Shown here one piece after another: positions 5,041-5,961 of a stretch of DNA of 5,961 bases. A program made the position numbers and the translations under genes. How positions within the stretch are numbered: the stretch's first letter is position 1; each line of letters begins with the position of its first letter. The notes beneath the pieces are model-generated. The model made no database searches. It was given only the letters and a program-made list of their open reading frames with translations, and was not told where the DNA came from. The stretch comes from Yoonia sp. (GTDB lineage: Bacteria > Pseudomonadota > Alphaproteobacteria > Rhodobacterales > Rhodobacteraceae): positions 1 to 5,961 of the forward strand of contig JAHDGO010000133.1 in assembly GCA_020627605.1 (NCBI GenBank), written 5' to 3'.

Positions 5041-5961
5041 ATGCTTCGCGGAACGGCGGCCATCATCGGCGGTGGCGTCATTGGCGGGGGCTGGGCGGCC
5101 CGGTTCCTGCTGATGGGATGGGATGTACGGGTTTTCGACCCTGATCCAGAGGCGCAGCGCAAGATCGGTGAGGTCCTGAACAACGCCCGCCGGTCGCTGC
5201 CGGGGCTCTCTGATGTGGCCCTGCCCCCCGAAGGCAAGCTGAGCTTTCACGACACGATGTCCGACGCCGTGGCCGGTGCGGCATGGATACAGGAAAGCGT
5301 GCCGGAACGGCTGGAGCTCAAGCGCAAGGTCTATCAGACCCTGCAGGAACATTGCCCGCCCTCTGCTGTGATCGGGTCCTCGACCAGCGGATTCAAACCG
5401 TCAGAGTTGCAAGGCTGCTCCGCGCGGCCCGGCCATATCGTCGTCACCCATCCGTTCAACCCCGTCTATCTGTTGCCGCTTGTTGAACTGGTCACAACCG
5501 ATCAGAACCCAGCACCGGTCGTGGAAAAGGCCAAGGCGATCCTGACTGATCTGGGCATGCATCCGCTACACCTGCGGGCCGAGATCGACGCCCATATCGC
5601 CGACCGTTTCCTCGAGGCCGTCTGGCGCGAGGCGCTCTGGCTGATCAAGGACGGCATTGCGACAACCGAAGAGATCGATAACGCGATCCGCTATGGCTTT
5701 GGCCTGCGCTGGGCGCAGATGGGCCTGTTTGAAACCTACCGCATTGCGGGCGGTGAGGCGGGGATGCGCCATTTCATCGAACAGTTTGGCCCTGCGCTGG
5801 AATGGCCATGGACCAAACTGATGGATGTGCCGGAGCTGACCGATGATCTGATCAACGCCGTGGCCGATCAGTCTGATGCGCAATCCGGGCATCTGTCGAT
5901 CCGAGAGCTGGAGCGCGCGCGCGACGACAACCTTGTTACGATCCTGCGCGGGCTCAAGGCG
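5041..5961 (+). CDS. lcdH: L-carnitine dehydrogenase (3' end outside window)
   Basis: The first 307 residues of a cytosolic NAD+-dependent enzyme that oxidises L-carnitine to 3-dehydrocarnitine (EC 1.1.1.108), in the 3-hydroxyacyl-CoA dehydrogenase superfamily. The Rossmann loop GGGVIG (10-15) and acidic Asp33 after the second strand indicate NAD+ preference. QESVPERLELK (84-94), GSSTSG (112-117) and HPFNPVYLLPLVEL (137-150) follow. His137 and Glu149 have the 12-residue spacing of the catalytic pair. The helical half has LEAVWREALW (191-200), EEIDNAIRYGFGLRW (210-224) and GGEAGMRHFIEQFGPAL (237-253), closely resembling Pseudomonas CdhA and clearly closer to carnitine dehydrogenases than to fatty-acid enzymes. 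The dehydrogenase domain is nearly complete. Some rhizobial homologues carry a C-terminal thioesterase domain; whether this one does lies beyond the window. It starts 3 bp after the lipoprotein stop, with only a weak Shine-Dalgarno sequence. Confidence 0.93.
   Translation, partial: MLRGTAAIIGGGVIGGGWAARFLLMGWDVRVFDPDPEAQRKIGEVLNNARRSLPGLSDVALPPEGKLSFHDTMSDAVAGAAWIQESVPERLELKRKVYQTLQEHCPPSAVIGSSTSGFKPSELQGCSARPGHIVVTHPFNPVYLLPLVELVTTDQNPAPVVEKAKAILTDLGMHPLHLRAEIDAHIADRFLEAVWREALWLIKDGIATTEEIDNAIRYGFGLRWAQMGLFETYRIAGGEAGMRHFIEQFGPALEWPWTKLMDVPELTDDLINAVADQSDAQSGHLSIRELERARDDNLVTILRGLKA

Noticed and set aside
4740..5237. Minus-strand frame with a polyproline run
   Set aside because: The prolines are the reverse reading of the octaglycine tract in the small lipoprotein, so this is an antisense shadow.

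Overview
The window looks like a chromosomal segment from a marine-type alphaproteobacterium, most likely Rhodobacteraceae (Roseobacter group). This is inferred from the GC-rich coding DNA, the family resemblances and the gene content. Nothing in the window fixes the genus. There are no RNA genes, CRISPR arrays, insertion sequences or phage genes, so it reads as ordinary metabolic chromosome. The most distinctive parts are a compact carnitine-degradation operon and an unusually structured intergenic leader in front of it.

Layout. At the left edge (3-200, +) is the C-terminal end of an outer-membrane beta-barrel protein. Its last 13 bases overlap, tail to tail, the end of a YcaD-like MFS transporter on the minus strand (188-1441). 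A 129-bp divergent spacer (1442-1570) with a perfect 10-bp inverted repeat separates that transporter from a Tas-like NADP(H)-dependent aldo/keto reductase (1571-2614, +). The reductase converges, 7 bp apart, on a GNAT N-acetyltransferase (2622-3065, -). The 258-bp spacer 3066-3323 lies between the acetyltransferase and the carnitine operon. It holds a chain of overlapping inverted repeats whose arms can pair in mutually exclusive ways.

Right half. Four plus-strand genes are packed with ATGA overlaps or 3-bp gaps: a BKACE (beta-keto acid cleavage enzyme, 3324-4238), a Blc-like lipocalin lipoprotein (4235-4768), a small unrecognised glycine-rich lipoprotein (4765-5037) and L-carnitine dehydrogenase (5041 to beyond 5961). 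The two enzymes make chemical sense together. The dehydrogenase oxidises L-carnitine to 3-dehydrocarnitine. The BKACE then exchanges it with acetyl-CoA to give betainyl-CoA and acetoacetate, and a thioesterase releases glycine betaine. That thioesterase is not visible; it may be fused to the dehydrogenase or lie downstream. The two predicted lipoproteins between the enzymes are the unexplained part. They suggest an envelope-side function (lipid or acyl-carnitine handling) tied to carnitine use, which is inference only.

I did not see a clearly new defence or mobile system. The items most worth following up are the leader at 3073-3178 and the lipocalin/lipoprotein pair inside the carnitine operon.
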